Source: Owenia fusiformis
Taxonomy: Eukaryota; Annelida; Polychaeta; Sabellida; Oweniidae
Reading direction: 5' to 3'
Assembly: GCA_903813345.2 (NCBI GenBank)
Contig: CAIIXF020000008.1
Coordinates: forward strand, 8,266,366 to 8,330,365
DNA: 64,000 nt
A program made the translations under genes and the position numbers. Below the pieces are notes generated by a model. The model ran no database searches and was not told where the DNA came from. It saw nothing but the letters and a program-made list of their open reading frames with translations. Within the stretch, counting starts at the first letter, position 1; each line of letters opens with the position of its first letter. Positions 11,506-23,706 of this stretch are shown here, piece by piece.

Positions 11506-12246
11506 TCAACAAAGGAGCACGTGGGTTATCGCAAACAATTTCAGAAGGTTATATCTTGGATTATGACTATTTTCTGACAATGAAGACAAGTTTATCTTTT
11601 AGATCAATTCATTATCTCAAAGAAAATTATGCACAGTAATAATAAATTCAAACAAACTCGGAGATATTTAAGTAGCAATTAACCCATCAACACACTTTTT
11701 GACCCCATTTTGAAGATGTTGACCCCATTTTCACCAAAAATGCAATCATTTTTTACAATGTTTAATGCATTACTATTCTTTATTTTGATGTATCAAATAG
11801 TTCTTGAAAGAAAAACTTAATTGCATTAAGATAAGTGTTCCCCATGTTATTTCTCCATTGAAAAATCTCATGCTATCCATTGGTTTCAGTTCATTTTGGT
11901 CATCCAAATTGAATATCTTTGAAGTCCCTGTAGCAATCAAATTTTCCTTTTAGGAAATCGAACATGTCTCAAAGCACATTCTAATTATGCATTCAATAAT
12001 ATAATAATAGGCTGCATTTTTGGTGAAAATTAGGTCAACATTTTTGAAAAAGTATGTTGATTGGTCCATTGCCCCTTCAATATCACTTAGGTCTGATTAA
12101 CTAAATCATCATTATATAATATATATACTTTTCTTGCATATAATGAATGGATCTAAAAGATACACCCATGTTCATGATCAAAAAATATTCATAATTCAAG
12201 TTAGAATCGTTTGAAATTGTTTGCGATAACCTACGTGCTCCTTTGG
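11506..12246. mobile_element. Long foldback element, 740 bp
   Basis: Nearly the whole stretch is one inverted repeat. The outer ends are AAAGGAGCACGTGGGTTATC and GATAACCTACGTGCTCCTTT, followed by matching GCAAACAATTTC and then CACCAAAAATGC blocks in each arm. The arms are about 350 bp and meet near 11880. No coding capacity; probably a non-autonomous DNA element. Confidence 0.75.
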
Positions 12247-12446
12247 AAGATTTATTTTAACCAAGGCATGTTTGGTACTCAATTATAGTCATCCATTTGT
12301 AGAGGATACCTAATAAAAGAGAAATTTTGTCTAAAGTTGTATTCTCCATTCTTCAAACGCGCACTTGGCATTCATCCTTGCTCCATTGCAAAGAATCTGA
12401 AATTGCTGCTTTATTACACAGTTTACAGCCTTCATTTAGTATTGGT

Positions 12447-12735
12447 GATCGAGATGACCGATCGATTAAAGTAAATAAATTATTTTTGCATTTTGAAAGT
12501 CATGAAAATCTGTGTGAGTTTTAAAAAAATTGAAAACATTAATCGGATACGTGCTTCCTCTAAACAAGCGGTGCGGATATCGTCACTTTTTGGATACCCG
12601 CGGATATCCGCACCGTTTGTTTAGAGGGAGCACATTTTTGTTTAATGTTTCCCATTTTGTATAAATCACACAGAAACCTTTCAACTTTCAAAATGCAAAT
12701 ATAATTTGTATTGATACGTCATCTCGATCAAAAAT
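12447..12735. mobile_element. Second foldback element
   Basis: Arms of about 140 bp pair GATCGAGATGAC...GCATTTTGAAAG...CCTCTAAACAAGCGGTGCGG with their reverse complement; the centre is near 12590 at GGATACCCGCGGATATCC. GCGGATATCCGCACC words recur to about 12780. Confidence 0.7.
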
Positions 12736-14205
12736 TACCGCTAATATCCGCACCTTACGCGCATGATATCCGCACCGCTTTTTTCGTATAGCACAATCTG
12801 CATTGAATGCGTTATATAAAAAATATTCGAAAATACTCAAAATTGTACGGAGGGGGTGAACAGAGGGGGGATTATGTGTCTATAATACATATGATAAGAT
12901 ATGTATCTTGACATTATTTCCGTCCCTATTATTCACTCTTTATAACATTCAATTGTTACTGAATTCCTGAGTTCATTTTTCAAATACACGATTTCGCGAA
13001 AATTTCTTCCACCTTAAAGACAGAAATCGCATGTTAGCATTGCAAAAAGATGACACTGTCCCCACATACCAGTTTACTGACTCTTCATTATCACAACTGT
13101 GTTTGGAATACATTCATTTTCTAAAACACATTTTCAGCGGAAGTGACGTATACGGGCATTTTGGCCTATGATTACAGAATCTAAATTAAATCATAATTAG
13201 TAATGGTGTTAGCACTAAAAGATCAATTGTTTTTCATTTCATAAATGACGAAGATAAACTAGAGTTCTTTTAATTCTTTAACGTTTATTCTTTCTAAGAT
13301 GCACATCCACCTAACCACATATCACTTGTACTGGATGAGCGTGGTGTAAAAGTGGTTTTGAAAAGTAGCAAATTTCTCTTCATATAGGTTATTTGTGGTT
13401 TATTATTATACATTGATTCTGAAATCATTGGTGTCTAGTTTTTCAGCGTTTTGGAAATATTCAAATTTATACCCCCCTGGTGTAATTTTAAGAGGGGTAC
13501 TTGGAAAACCATATATCATTCCTAGAATATAGAGCCAATCATCTTGATTTTTCCAGGTAATCATGTACTTATTATGTCCTACCATTATGACAAGTTTCAT
13601 TAAAGTTGATCAACTGGTTGCTATGGAAATGGAGATCATATGTTAAAAAGCACACATTTTCGTCAAAATGTAAGATACCCCATGAGACAAAACACATATT
13701 ATTTTCATGAAATTGGAAGGAATCACCATGAAACCATTTTAGAAAACTTATTCAAAGTATATTTGATAATATTAAATCAACTGCTGTTTTATCTAATTCA
13801 CACAGTGGGATCTACTGCTGATGATTACATGGCAATGCAAGTAAATTTAGAAAGGGGATGTGGCACTTTTCCAAAGTATTCTTTATTTGTGTTCAACTTT
13901 TTGAAGAAAATAAGTAACCATTTGTCGTGAATTTAACAGATAGTATTCACATCATTATGTTTGACTATCATGGAAAATTTCATCAGTGTTGGATTACTGG
14001 TTACTATGGTAAACAGATTTATACCCCATTGGTATGATTTTAAGCGGGGTACAATGAAAGCCATCTATAATTCCTAGAATATACAGCCATTCATCTTGAT
14101 ATTTACAGGTAATCATATACTTATAATGCACTACCAATATGACAAGTTTCATTAATGTTTTACACTTGGTAGCTATGGTAACAGAAATAATTTATAAAAA
14201 AATAC

Positions 14206-16466
14206 ACATTCAATTCAATTCAATTATTTATTTCATAATTCTTATATAATATACACTATAAAAAAACAAGCCGCTAGACACCCTAGTGGGTATATGTTGC
14301 GGTTTAACAGAAATCATTAAAATGACAACTAGACTACATATAAAAGAAAACACTTATATTATGTTACATGTAGGTATATAAAAATGGTATTAACAATTAA
14401 TCTAAGGATGTACAATGTAAAAATGTTACAAAAATCGGGTACCAGAATAAAATCAACAGTATAGTATGATATTGGTATTATACATTATCGATAGATGAGT
14501 AGTTTTTTATATGAAGATTTGAAAATATTTAGAGTGGAGCATTTTTTAATATCATGTGGTAGAGCATTCCAAAGATTAGGACCCAGATAGCGAAGGGAAA
14601 GTTTAGAGCATTTAGGGATATGAAAATAATGCAATTGTCTTGTGTAATGATGATGAATATTAATGTTGATATCAAACAAGTCTTGAAATAGATTTTTTGG
14701 AAGACTGGGGTGCTTATTAAAGATTTTGTACATGAACTGACCAGTACAATATCTGTTGACATCAAAAATATTTAATATTCTAAGATCTTTAAATAGGGGA
14801 GCGGAGTGAGAAAGTCTATCCTTATTTAAAGCTAGCCTTAAGAATTGTTTCTGCAGTTTATGTAGACGATCATAAAATGATTTAAATGTGTTACCCCAGA
14901 TTATGTTGCAATAATTTAATTGAGAGTGTATCAATGAGTAGTAAATTGTTTTGAAACTGTCTATTTGAAGTAGATGTTTAATGTGATAAAGAGAACCAAT
15001 GACGCGAGAAATCTTTGTTTCAACAGATTTTATGTGCTCTTTAAATTTCAAGTTTTTATCAATAATAATTCCAAGAAAGTCAATTTTTTCCCGGAAATTT
15101 ATGTTCTCATTGCGTATTTTAAGATTCAGATTTGTTTGATTTTTTGGGGTCCAAATAGAATAGCATTGGTTTTGCCAATATTAAGTGAAAGTTTGTTTGC
15201 TTTTATCCAGTCATCTATTGAATTCAAGTTTGCATTAGTTCTAGTCATAAGTTCATTTAAATCATAATCACTATCAAGAAGATTGGTGTCATCAGCAAAC
15301 ATAATAAATTTTAGATTAGGGGCAACAAAAGGCAGATCATTTATGTAAAGAATAAATAATAGTGGTCCAAGTACCGAGCCCTGTGGAACACCACAATTTA
15401 GAGATGATTGTTTAGATTCATAATTGTTAATGGTGACATATTGTTTGCGGTCTTTTAAATAACTTTCAAACCAGGACTTAGCTATTCCTCTGATGCCATA
15501 ATATTCAAGTTTTTGTATCAAAATGTCATGATTAATTGTGTCAAAGGCCTTGGAAAAATCTAATGTTATGCCAATGCTCGTTTTCCCCAAATCAGTTGAT
15601 TTTCGAATTTGTTCAATGAAATATAAAATGGCCATGTAGGTAGAGTTGAATTTCTGAAATCCAAATTGATAAGTTAAAATAATTTCAAAACGTTCTAAAA
15701 AACCAGTGAGTTTGGCGTGCATGAGCTTTTCTAACAATTTAGAAAATACAGATAAAACTGAAATTGGTCTATAGTTCGAAGGATTTGTAGTGACACCTTT
15801 TTTAAATACAGGTGTTACTTTGGCCAATTTGAGGGCGTCTGGGAAAATACCAGATTTAAAAGATAAGTTAAATATATACAAGAGTGGATCAATTAAAAAC
15901 TGTCTTGCAGACTTAATAAGTGATGGTAGAATCCCATCAGGTCCAGGCGAGGAAGATTTTAGAAGACACATTTCTAATTCAAGTTCAGTTTTTGAGGTCT
16001 TTTTGAGATAAATAGATGATTGAACTTTTTGAGCTCTTGCTAGGTATTCATTAAAGCATTTTTTGGATTTTGGAATCTCCTTAGATTCGGACTCCTAATA
16101 GACCCTGGTATTTTCTGCTAGATTTTTACCAATATTGGTAAAAAAATTATTAAATCCATTGGAAATGATTTCATGATCTGTTGTTTCCTTTCCATTTATA
16201 GTGAATTTAGATGGCAATGCAGCTTTTTTGTTTTTTCCAAGTAGTTCATTAATGATAGACCAAGACTTTTTAATGTTACCACTTACTTCGGCAAACTTAT
16301 TTTGATAATGTGTACGTTTTGAGTATTTAATTATGTGCTTAAGTTTATGGTTGAAGGACTTGTAAGCTTTTCCTGTTTTGCAACAGGGATTTTTCAAATA
16401 TTTGGTATAAAGCTTATTTTTAGTTTTGGCAGAAGTTAAGATGCCAGAAGTCAACCAGGGTCTATT
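14206..16466 (-). mobile_element. 5'-truncated, decayed non-LTR retrotransposon (jockey/CR1-type LINE)
   Basis: The minus strand encodes the C-terminal half of a LINE ORF2. Segments 16466-16095, 15971-15126 and 15051-14485 show NRPWLTSGI, SPGPDGILPSLIK, FKKGVTTNPSNYRPISVLSV, DFSKAFDTINHDIL, GVPQGSVLGPLLFILYINDL, the catalytic FADDTN and the LSLRYLGPNLWNALP tail. The endonuclease is missing because of 5' truncation at about 16466. The copy is dead: an in-frame TAG at 16095-16097 interrupts the frame before SKEIPKSKK, and a one-base shift in an A run near 15135 separates the RT from the C-terminal part. The 3' end is a TTGAA microsatellite (14209-14226), as in CR1/L2-type LINEs. Clade assignment is by eye. 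Confidence 0.85.
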
Positions 16467-18390
16467 CGTCCGTCTGTCTGTCCGTCTGTCCGTACGTACA
16501 GTTTTCTCCAAAACCGTTACAGATATCACCTTCAAATTTTCAGGGATAACTTATGAGTGCATAAAGATGTGGATGAAAAAAAATTAACTCGATACCTACT
16601 TCCTGTCGGCCATTTTGAAGTCAAATGCTAAAATCCTTGTCTGCAAACTTTAAGAAAAACGGCCTCACAGTTGCTTTTCAAACTTTAACATCTTGTTCAG
16701 ATCACTTCATTCTAGATCTGAATAGGTTTTGGACCTGTTAGCTCAGTCAAGTCAGCCATTTTGAATGTTTTAAGAAAAGTTAGTGCACGATAATACTTTG
16801 TATCATATTGAATGGTGTTATTCAGTTTTCATACTTTAACTATTTAGTAGCTTTATAAATAATTTCATGTGTCCTTTGTTGTAAAAGCCTATTTTATTGT
16901 TAACAGTAGTTATATGTGATAATTTTGTAAAAAGAAATCAGCAAAAATCCATAATCACTTTTTTATTGTCGGCCATTTTTGATTTTTCCGTCCTAAAATC
17001 TTGTCTGTAAAGTCTTGTCTACGCGTTTTCAGGTGAACCGTTTGGTAAATCAATTTCAAATTTTCAGGGATGATTCTTAGTATGAATATCTAGATCTGAT
17101 TAGTTTTTGGGCATTCTGGGTAAATGTCAAGGCAGCCATTTTGGATTTTCCGTCGTAAAATCTTGTCTGTAAACTCTTGTCTACGCATTTTCAGGTGAAC
17201 CGTTTGGTAGATCAATTTCAAATTTTCAGGGATGATTCTTAGTATGAATATCTAGATCTGATTAGTTTTTGGGCATTCTGGGTAAATGTCAAGGCAGCCA
17301 TTTTGGATTTTCCGCCGTAAAATCTTGTCTGTAAAGTCTTGTCTACGCATTTCCAGGTGAACCGTTTGGTAGATCAATTTGAAATTTTCAGGGATGATTC
17401 TTAGTATGAAAATCTAGATCTGATTAGTTTTTTGGCATTCTGAATAAATGTCAAGGCAGCCATTTTGGATTTTCCGTCTTAAAATCGTGCCCGTAAAGAC
17501 TTGTCTACATGTTTTTAGGTGAACCGTTTGGTTGATCAATTTCAAATTTTCAGGGATGATTTTTAGTATGAAAATCTAGTTCTGATTAGTTTTTTGGCAT
17601 TCTGGGTAAATGTCAAGGCAGCCATTTTGGATTTTCTGTCCTTAAATCTTGTCTGTAAAGTCTTGTTTACATGTTTTCTGGTTAACTGTGTGACGGATCA
17701 ATTTCAAATTTTCAGGGGTGGTTCTTAGTATGAAAATGTAGAACTGACCAATAGGATAGTTTCTAAATAGCAGAAAAATCAATGAAATCTCGTGCTGCCA
17801 TCTTTTATTCAGCTTTTAACTCTGGCTAGAGCTCCATTCACTTACATGCTAAACTCTTGGAAAAGTGGCTTAATTTCATGATTTATTAAAGTGTGTTTGT
17901 TGAATCTGTATAAAACTTGAATGATATACCACATGATGACCCTGTTTATGAACACGTTGTGATTAAACATGCTAATGTTGATTGACATACAAATAATCCA
18001 CGGTTTTAAAGAATTTTAGCATTGCATCTATGGACATTTGGCCCAACTTTTTTTAAATTGTCATAGAAAATTATTCAAATTACATAACTGTGTAAATCAA
18101 AGCTATTTTAGGAGAAAACATTCCACTGAATTCAAATATACCATTTAAAAGAAGGTAATGTAAGTCATTAGAGGTCTAATATGCAAGTCTCTTAAAATCT
18201 CACGAAAAACGAGATTTAGCGAGATTTCAAAAGCTATATGGAAACTATACTATTCTTTGGCATTCTGGGTAAATTTTAAGGTGGTCATTTGGATTTTCCG
18301 TCCTCAAATTGTGTCGGTAAAATCTTGTCTACTCATTTTTAGGATAACCATTTGACGGGATCACCAATAGGTGGGGACATTTTGTACACA
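16466..18390 (+). mobile_element. Tandem-array element, family A (162-bp units), left end lost
   Basis: From a CCGTCTGTCTGTCCGTC leader, about five units with a 162-bp period (phase points 17019, 17181, 17343, 17505, 17667) run to a right end AGGTGGGGACATTTTGTACA. Each unit holds CAGGTGAACCGTTTGG, AATTTTCAGGGATGATTCTT and GCCATTTTGGATTTTCCGTC. Compared with the copy at 27762-30560, about 45 bp of the left hairpin end is missing where the LINE abuts. Confidence 0.7.
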
Positions 18391-19869
18391 TTTGTGTTCT
18401 TGTGGTCAATTGGTTGCTCTGGTAACAGAAATAATTTGTTAAAAAGTGCACATTAAGGGGGTACTATGAAAGCCATGTATAATTCCTAGAATATTCAGTC
18501 AATCATCTTGATATTTACGGGTAATCATACGTTTACATGTCCTACCAGTATAACAAGTGCCTTCAATGTTGGTAATTTGGTTGCTATGGTAACAGAAATC
18601 ATTTGTTAAGAGAGTACACATTTCCGTAAAAATCTAAGACTCATGCAACCTTTGACATTAAGCACATAATATGTTCATCATTTTGGGAGAAATAAGCATG
18701 GAAACATTTCTTTGGGTGTGTCTTAAAATTTTACGAAATGTGTACTTTTTTAACAAATAGATTTCTACCCACATTTGACCCAAATTGATGAAACTTGTCA
18801 TCATGGTAGGACATGATAAGTAGTAGATTGTCTGTAAATATCATAATGATAGTTTTGATATTTAAGGAATTATAAATGGTTTTCGTAGTACGCCCTAATG
18901 TGTACTTTTTAACAAATGATTTCTGTTACCATAGCAACCATTTACCCCGCATTTATGAACTTTGTCATGGTGGAAGAACATGGTGAGTAGATAACTACCT
19001 GTCAATAAGAAGATGATTGGTTAGATATTCTAGGAATTATATATGGCTTTCATAATACCTCCCTTAATGTGTACTTTTGAAAAAATGATTTATGTTTCCA
19101 TAGCAACCAATTGATACACATTGATGAAAATTGTCATCGTTGTAAGAAATGATATGTAGACAATTATCTATAAATATCAAGATGATTGGCGGTATATTCT
19201 AGGAATTATAGATGGCTTTCATTGTACCCCCATTAAAAATCATACCAAGGGGTATAAATCTGCATACTATAGTAACCAGTAAACCAACACTGATGAAACT
19301 TTCCATGATAGTCAAACATAATGATGTGAATAATATCTGTAAATAACAGAACAATTGGTTATTTATTTTCTTCAAAAATTTGGACACAAGTTAAGAATAC
19401 TTTGGAAAAGTGCCACGTCCCCTTTCTAAATTAATTTGTATTGCCATATAATCATGAGCAATCGATTTCACAGTGTGGATAAGATAAAACAGCACTTGAT
19501 TTAATATTATCAAACATACTCTGAATAAGTTTTCTAAAATGTTTTTATGGTGTTTCTTTCCAACTTCATTAAAATAATATGTGTTTTGTCTCATTGGGTG
19601 TCTTACATTTTGACGAAATTGTGTACTTTTTGACATATGATCTCCGTTTCCATAGCAACCAGTTGACTAACTTTGATGAAACTTATTACTTTTGTAGGAC
19701 ATGATAAGTACATGATTACCTGTAAATATCAAAGTGATTGGTTGTAAATTCTAGGAATTTTACATGGCCTTCCTAGTACCCCCCTCAAAATCAAACAAGG
19801 GGGGTATAAATCTAAATATTTCCAAAACGCTGAAAAACTAGACACCAGTATTTTAGAATCAATGTAGAA

Positions 19870-20020
19870 TCATAAAGCACAAATTAAATACATAAAGAGA
19901 AATTTGCTATTTTTCAAAACTACTTTTACACCACGCTCATCCAGTATTGCTTTTGTGCTGTACATTCTATTCTCATCAAGGACATCTATTGTTCCTCGCC
20001 CGGTTCCATGCCAACGGCAC
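19870..20020 (-). CDS. Possible 3' exon of the kringle-only gene
   Basis: After acceptor TGTGTTTGAACAG the frame reads CRWHGTGRGTIDVLDENRMY, then STKAILDERGVKVVLKNSKF, and stops at 19870. It lies in the right place and strand to end the kringle gene, and the LDENRMYSTKAILDERG part vaguely resembles LKDSYGSRRSAFFPDG in the last exon of the ADAMTS-kringle gene. However, a phase-1 junction from the last kringle would read a different frame and stop after about 11 codons. The last ~25 residues lie inside the inverted-duplication arm, whose partner (13329 on) has the same LDERGVKVVLK frame. Confidence 0.3.
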
Positions 20021-20149
20021 CTGTTCAAACACAAATCATATATCTCATGGCAAAGGCAATTTACTAAACTTTCAACTGATACCAAATTTTCCCATAGGGT
20101 AAATAAACTACAACTGTATTATTTGTACTTACAGTTATTTATATACATG

Positions 20150-20311
20150 GGAGCTGTACCAATTACGCGTGACAGTTGAACGCGCGGAATAAGGTACATC
20201 ACTTGGGGGAATGGCCGCCCTGGTGAAAACGCTTCCATATATTGTCCAATACATATTTTGGAATGAATGCCTTCTAAACTAGCACTAAAACCCATAGAAC
20301 TGGCCCGGCAA
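20150..20311 (-). other. Unassigned open frame with donor-like end
   Basis: The minus strand is open through FSASLEGIHSKICIGQYMEA and FPQVMYLIPRVQLSRVIG, ending at a good donor (AACT|GTAAGT). TATATAAATA near 20145 could instead be a TATA box. I do not recognise it; its upstream side runs into the MITE at 20312. Confidence 0.2.
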
Positions 20312-20646
20312 GGTGGTACACTCTTAAAAATTATTACTTGGATTTCCTTATATTGAGAAATTGTACTACTCATTTTAAGTCAAAAATTACTTAAATAATC
20401 TTGAACTACTGAATAATTTTTAAGTAATTCATTTATGGTGAATTTACTAATGCAAGGAGAGAAATTGAAATACTTACTGTAGTAATTGTAATACTCATTT
20501 ACATAATTAAGCAATTAAAAAACTCAAAATGACAATATAAGTTAAACCTAAGTAAAATGAAGTAAAACTAAGTATTTAACTTTAAGTGATTTTTATACTT
20601 GGGAAATACTTGGGAAATACTCAAGTAATTCATTTTAAGAGTGTAA
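20312..20646. mobile_element. MITE with CACTCTTAAAA ends
   Basis: Ends TA-CACTCTTAAAAATTATTAC and AATTCATTTTAAGAGTG-TA are inverted and flanked by TA, suggesting a Tc1/mariner-type MITE. AAGTAATT-like words fill the body. Confidence 0.65.
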
Positions 20647-21229
20647 TAATATGATATTAATTTTCGATGACCATTGATAGCATTCCCTATGGGACAATAA
20701 CTTTTGATTTGTGGTTTTAACTTTATTGCATTTCAATTAAATTCCGATCCCCCAGTGTAGAAGAAGCTTTTGATATATTGAAACTGAGAAAAACAAGATC
20801 CTCTCTTTAGAAAATATGCCTAACAATTTAAAAAAAGTGACAAGGTGGGGTCCTATTTTTGCTGATGTCATTTTCACCTTACAATTTGCTCTTTGATGTC
20901 ATCAATATGTTCTGCCAAGGTATCTTAGTACCAGTGTGTATTTACCATTTGTCAAAATGGATTCAAAAGTAAAATTATGTATGAAAATGTTCACATTTTC
21001 GGTTATTTTGAAAAATTCGCGCAGACCTGAACTACGACGAACCACCACCTTTCTAGAGTACATTCTTGTAACTATCACAGTACATCGGTACAATGCTCAA
21101 CACTGTTCAGTAGAATGTTTGTCAGAAATATAAAAAATTAAAAAAGTTACAGCATTTTTATTAGTACTTATTGAACGTCTTTATGATCTTATTAACAGGA
21201 TAATTAATACTAGTACTTAAAAATCATAC

Positions 21230-23706
21230 CCGTCATGTTGGCCATACCAGGCGTTTCTTCATTACAGTATGGTATATCGCAGTAATCCCAATCAAATTCT
21301 TCACTTGTGATACACCATGGACCTCCAACATGCCAATAGCGATAGGGATTTCTTTGAAGGCCCCATACAAAGTTTGAAATATGTTTTCATCATTCATTTA
21401 CTATTTCCTGACTTTAAAAGTAATTTTAGAGATTTTTGAAAAACTTTTTTTTGGAAAAACTACTTTTAAATTTTAGTTTTTATTGAATCCAATAGAAGAT
21501 AAACATTTAGCACAATGAGATTTATTTTCAACCTTGATAGGCCAACAAAGGGCCTTGTTCTCACGCGGTACTAACTCACCGGGGCTTATCGATACCAAAA
21601 CCCGGTTAATTTGAATTTCAAATCTACCCTGTCTTTGGAAAATCAATGATTGTGAGACTCACATTACACCATTTTTTCTTCAAACTTGCTCCATTAAAAC
21701 CTTCACAGAAATATCTTTCAGTCGGGACATTGCTTTTGTTTACAAAGTCGCTCGTTTTAGCGGCGTTTTGGTCCCCAGATGTGAGAAGTTGCAAATCCTC
21801 AGAGATTTTAACCACAATCCTTGATATCTCGCCAGTTCTTCTATCACTCTCCCCCATATTCTGCGCAAGGACTCCCATTACAACCCTTCATCGATGCATC
21901 AACATGTTTATTACATGAAACGCACCAATTCTGAAAAGTCCTATATGCAACTGTTCGAAATTGATCAAAACACCCCGTTGTCTTCCAAAACGCTCCGCAG
22001 AGTCTATGACTACAAACGTGTAGTTTCAATGTGTATAGATCCAAGGTGTATAGATGTTTTGGAAGAGAACGGGGCGTTTTGATCAATATCGAACAGATGC
22101 GTACGACTTAACATAATAAATATGTTGATGTAGAGATGGAGGGTTGTAATGGGAGTCATTGTGCAAAGGGAGAATAATAAAAGAACTGGCGATATATCGA
22201 GGCTTTTGGTTGAAATCTCTGAAGATTTGCATCTTCTCACATCTGGGGACCAAAACGCCGCTAAAACGAGCGACTCTGTACACAAAAGCAATGTCTCGAG
22301 TGAAAGGTATTTCTGCGAAGGTTTTAATAGAACAAGTTTGAAGAAAAACGGTGTACTGAGAGACTCACAATCATTGATTTTCCAAAGAAAGGGTAGATTT
22401 GAAATTCAAATTAACGGTTTTGCGGGGCGTTTTGGTTTCGATACGCCCCGGTGAGTAAGTACCGCGTGGTTCTGAAAGTTCGACAATTTTTGAAAAACTA
22501 TTTTGCCAACTCACTGCATATCATCGCGTCAGGATACATTTTCAAAAATGCACTAACGTTTAAATTTTTAGATTGAATGGTTCAAATCTTATCTATTTAA
22601 TGGAGTAGAGAAAATAATTAATGTGTTTATGGTGAGAAGTGTTGTGTTTGTTGATCTAAAATTATAAACTTAAGTGTCTAAAATGGCGGGAAATTCAAAT
22701 ATTTTAAAATAATAATATAAACAACTTTTTTCACAAATATAATTTTTCAAAAAATGTTTGAAATGTTTATATAACCAGGCTTATTGTGATAATGCAAATA
22801 GAAATATTAAACATGTTGAAATGGGATTTTTAATCCTCTGAAAATGTGACAGAAAAATAGAGAAAAAGAGTAGCTTGGCAAAGGTCCCTGAAATTTCTCT
22901 GGACTATCCCTTAATTCTCAAATATTTCACTATAAAATGCACACGCATTATCATTTTCACACCATTGCATATATTACACAGGACACTATTTCAATAATAA
23001 AAAAATGAAATTATTTTCTATGTCAGTCTTTTCTAAATATGCTTCAAAAATAAATCAATATTGATTGTCTAATAGGTTGAAAAGAAGAATACATCATAAC
23101 TATATTTTAAATATACCATTGGTTTCTATGGGAACTAGAGTTTTGAAATGCATTTTTCTCTGAACCAGTTTCAAGCATGAATGAGTTCATTTCTCACTTA
23201 TTTATCAAACACCTTTTCTTAATTTATTTTATGAATGCTTTGCATTGGTGTGAAGTATCGCCGATTAAAAGATACACGCGACCTCTGGAAAGTTTACAAT
23301 AAACTCATGATTTTTCAAAGAGTCCTTCAAAAAACATTTTTTGAATTTTGTATAAGGGGCCTTTAAACATTGCCTTTTAGAAAATTGTTGAGCTTACAAA
23401 AATATATTTCCACTTTCCTTGCTTCACATACTTACGTTTTTTATATCATCAAACACAACACTATTGTGAAACAAATGTGGTTTAAAAACCAAGTCAATGT
23501 GGTTTAAAAAATTGGTAAAAAACTGTTGCTGATGAATACTGACCTGCAATAATTAGCTGCATCTGCCAATGTCTCTTCGGGGAAGTTATCAGGGTTTTGA
23601 TAGGGAAACTTGAGGCTGTCCCAGCGTTGACATGTATTCCCTTTAGACGTTGTACTTTTCGTTCCAATATATTCTCGACCCATACTGGTTATCTTACATA
23701 GGGCGG
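21230..23706 (-). CDS. Kringle IV of the kringle-only gene
   Basis: Exon halves 23706-23544 (LCKITSMGREYIGTKSTTSK, CQRWDSLKFPYQNPDNF, ADAANYCR) and 21351-21230 (NPYRYWHVGGPWCITSEEFD, WDYCDIPYC, tail NEETPGMANMTG). The GPWCY tyrosine is Ile. The donor at 21230 is phase 1, so another exon must follow; see 19870-20020. Confidence 0.8.

Larger units (their letters stand above)
13329..19947. repeat. 6.6-kb inverted duplication with internal tandem units
   Basis: The outer arms (13329-14205 and about 19070-19947) are reverse complements: TACTGGATGAGCGTGG at the left reappears as CCACGCTCATCCAGTA at the right. Translated frames of the arms are about 80% alike. Inside are further ~190-bp units in both orientations (18390-18650 forward; 18730-19400 reverse), each with GTTGCTATGGTAAC-like and TTCTAGGAATTATA words. 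A LINE (14206-16466) and a tandem-array element (16466-18390) occupy the middle. TTG flanks both outer ends. The arm ORFs are not recognised proteins. Confidence 0.7.
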
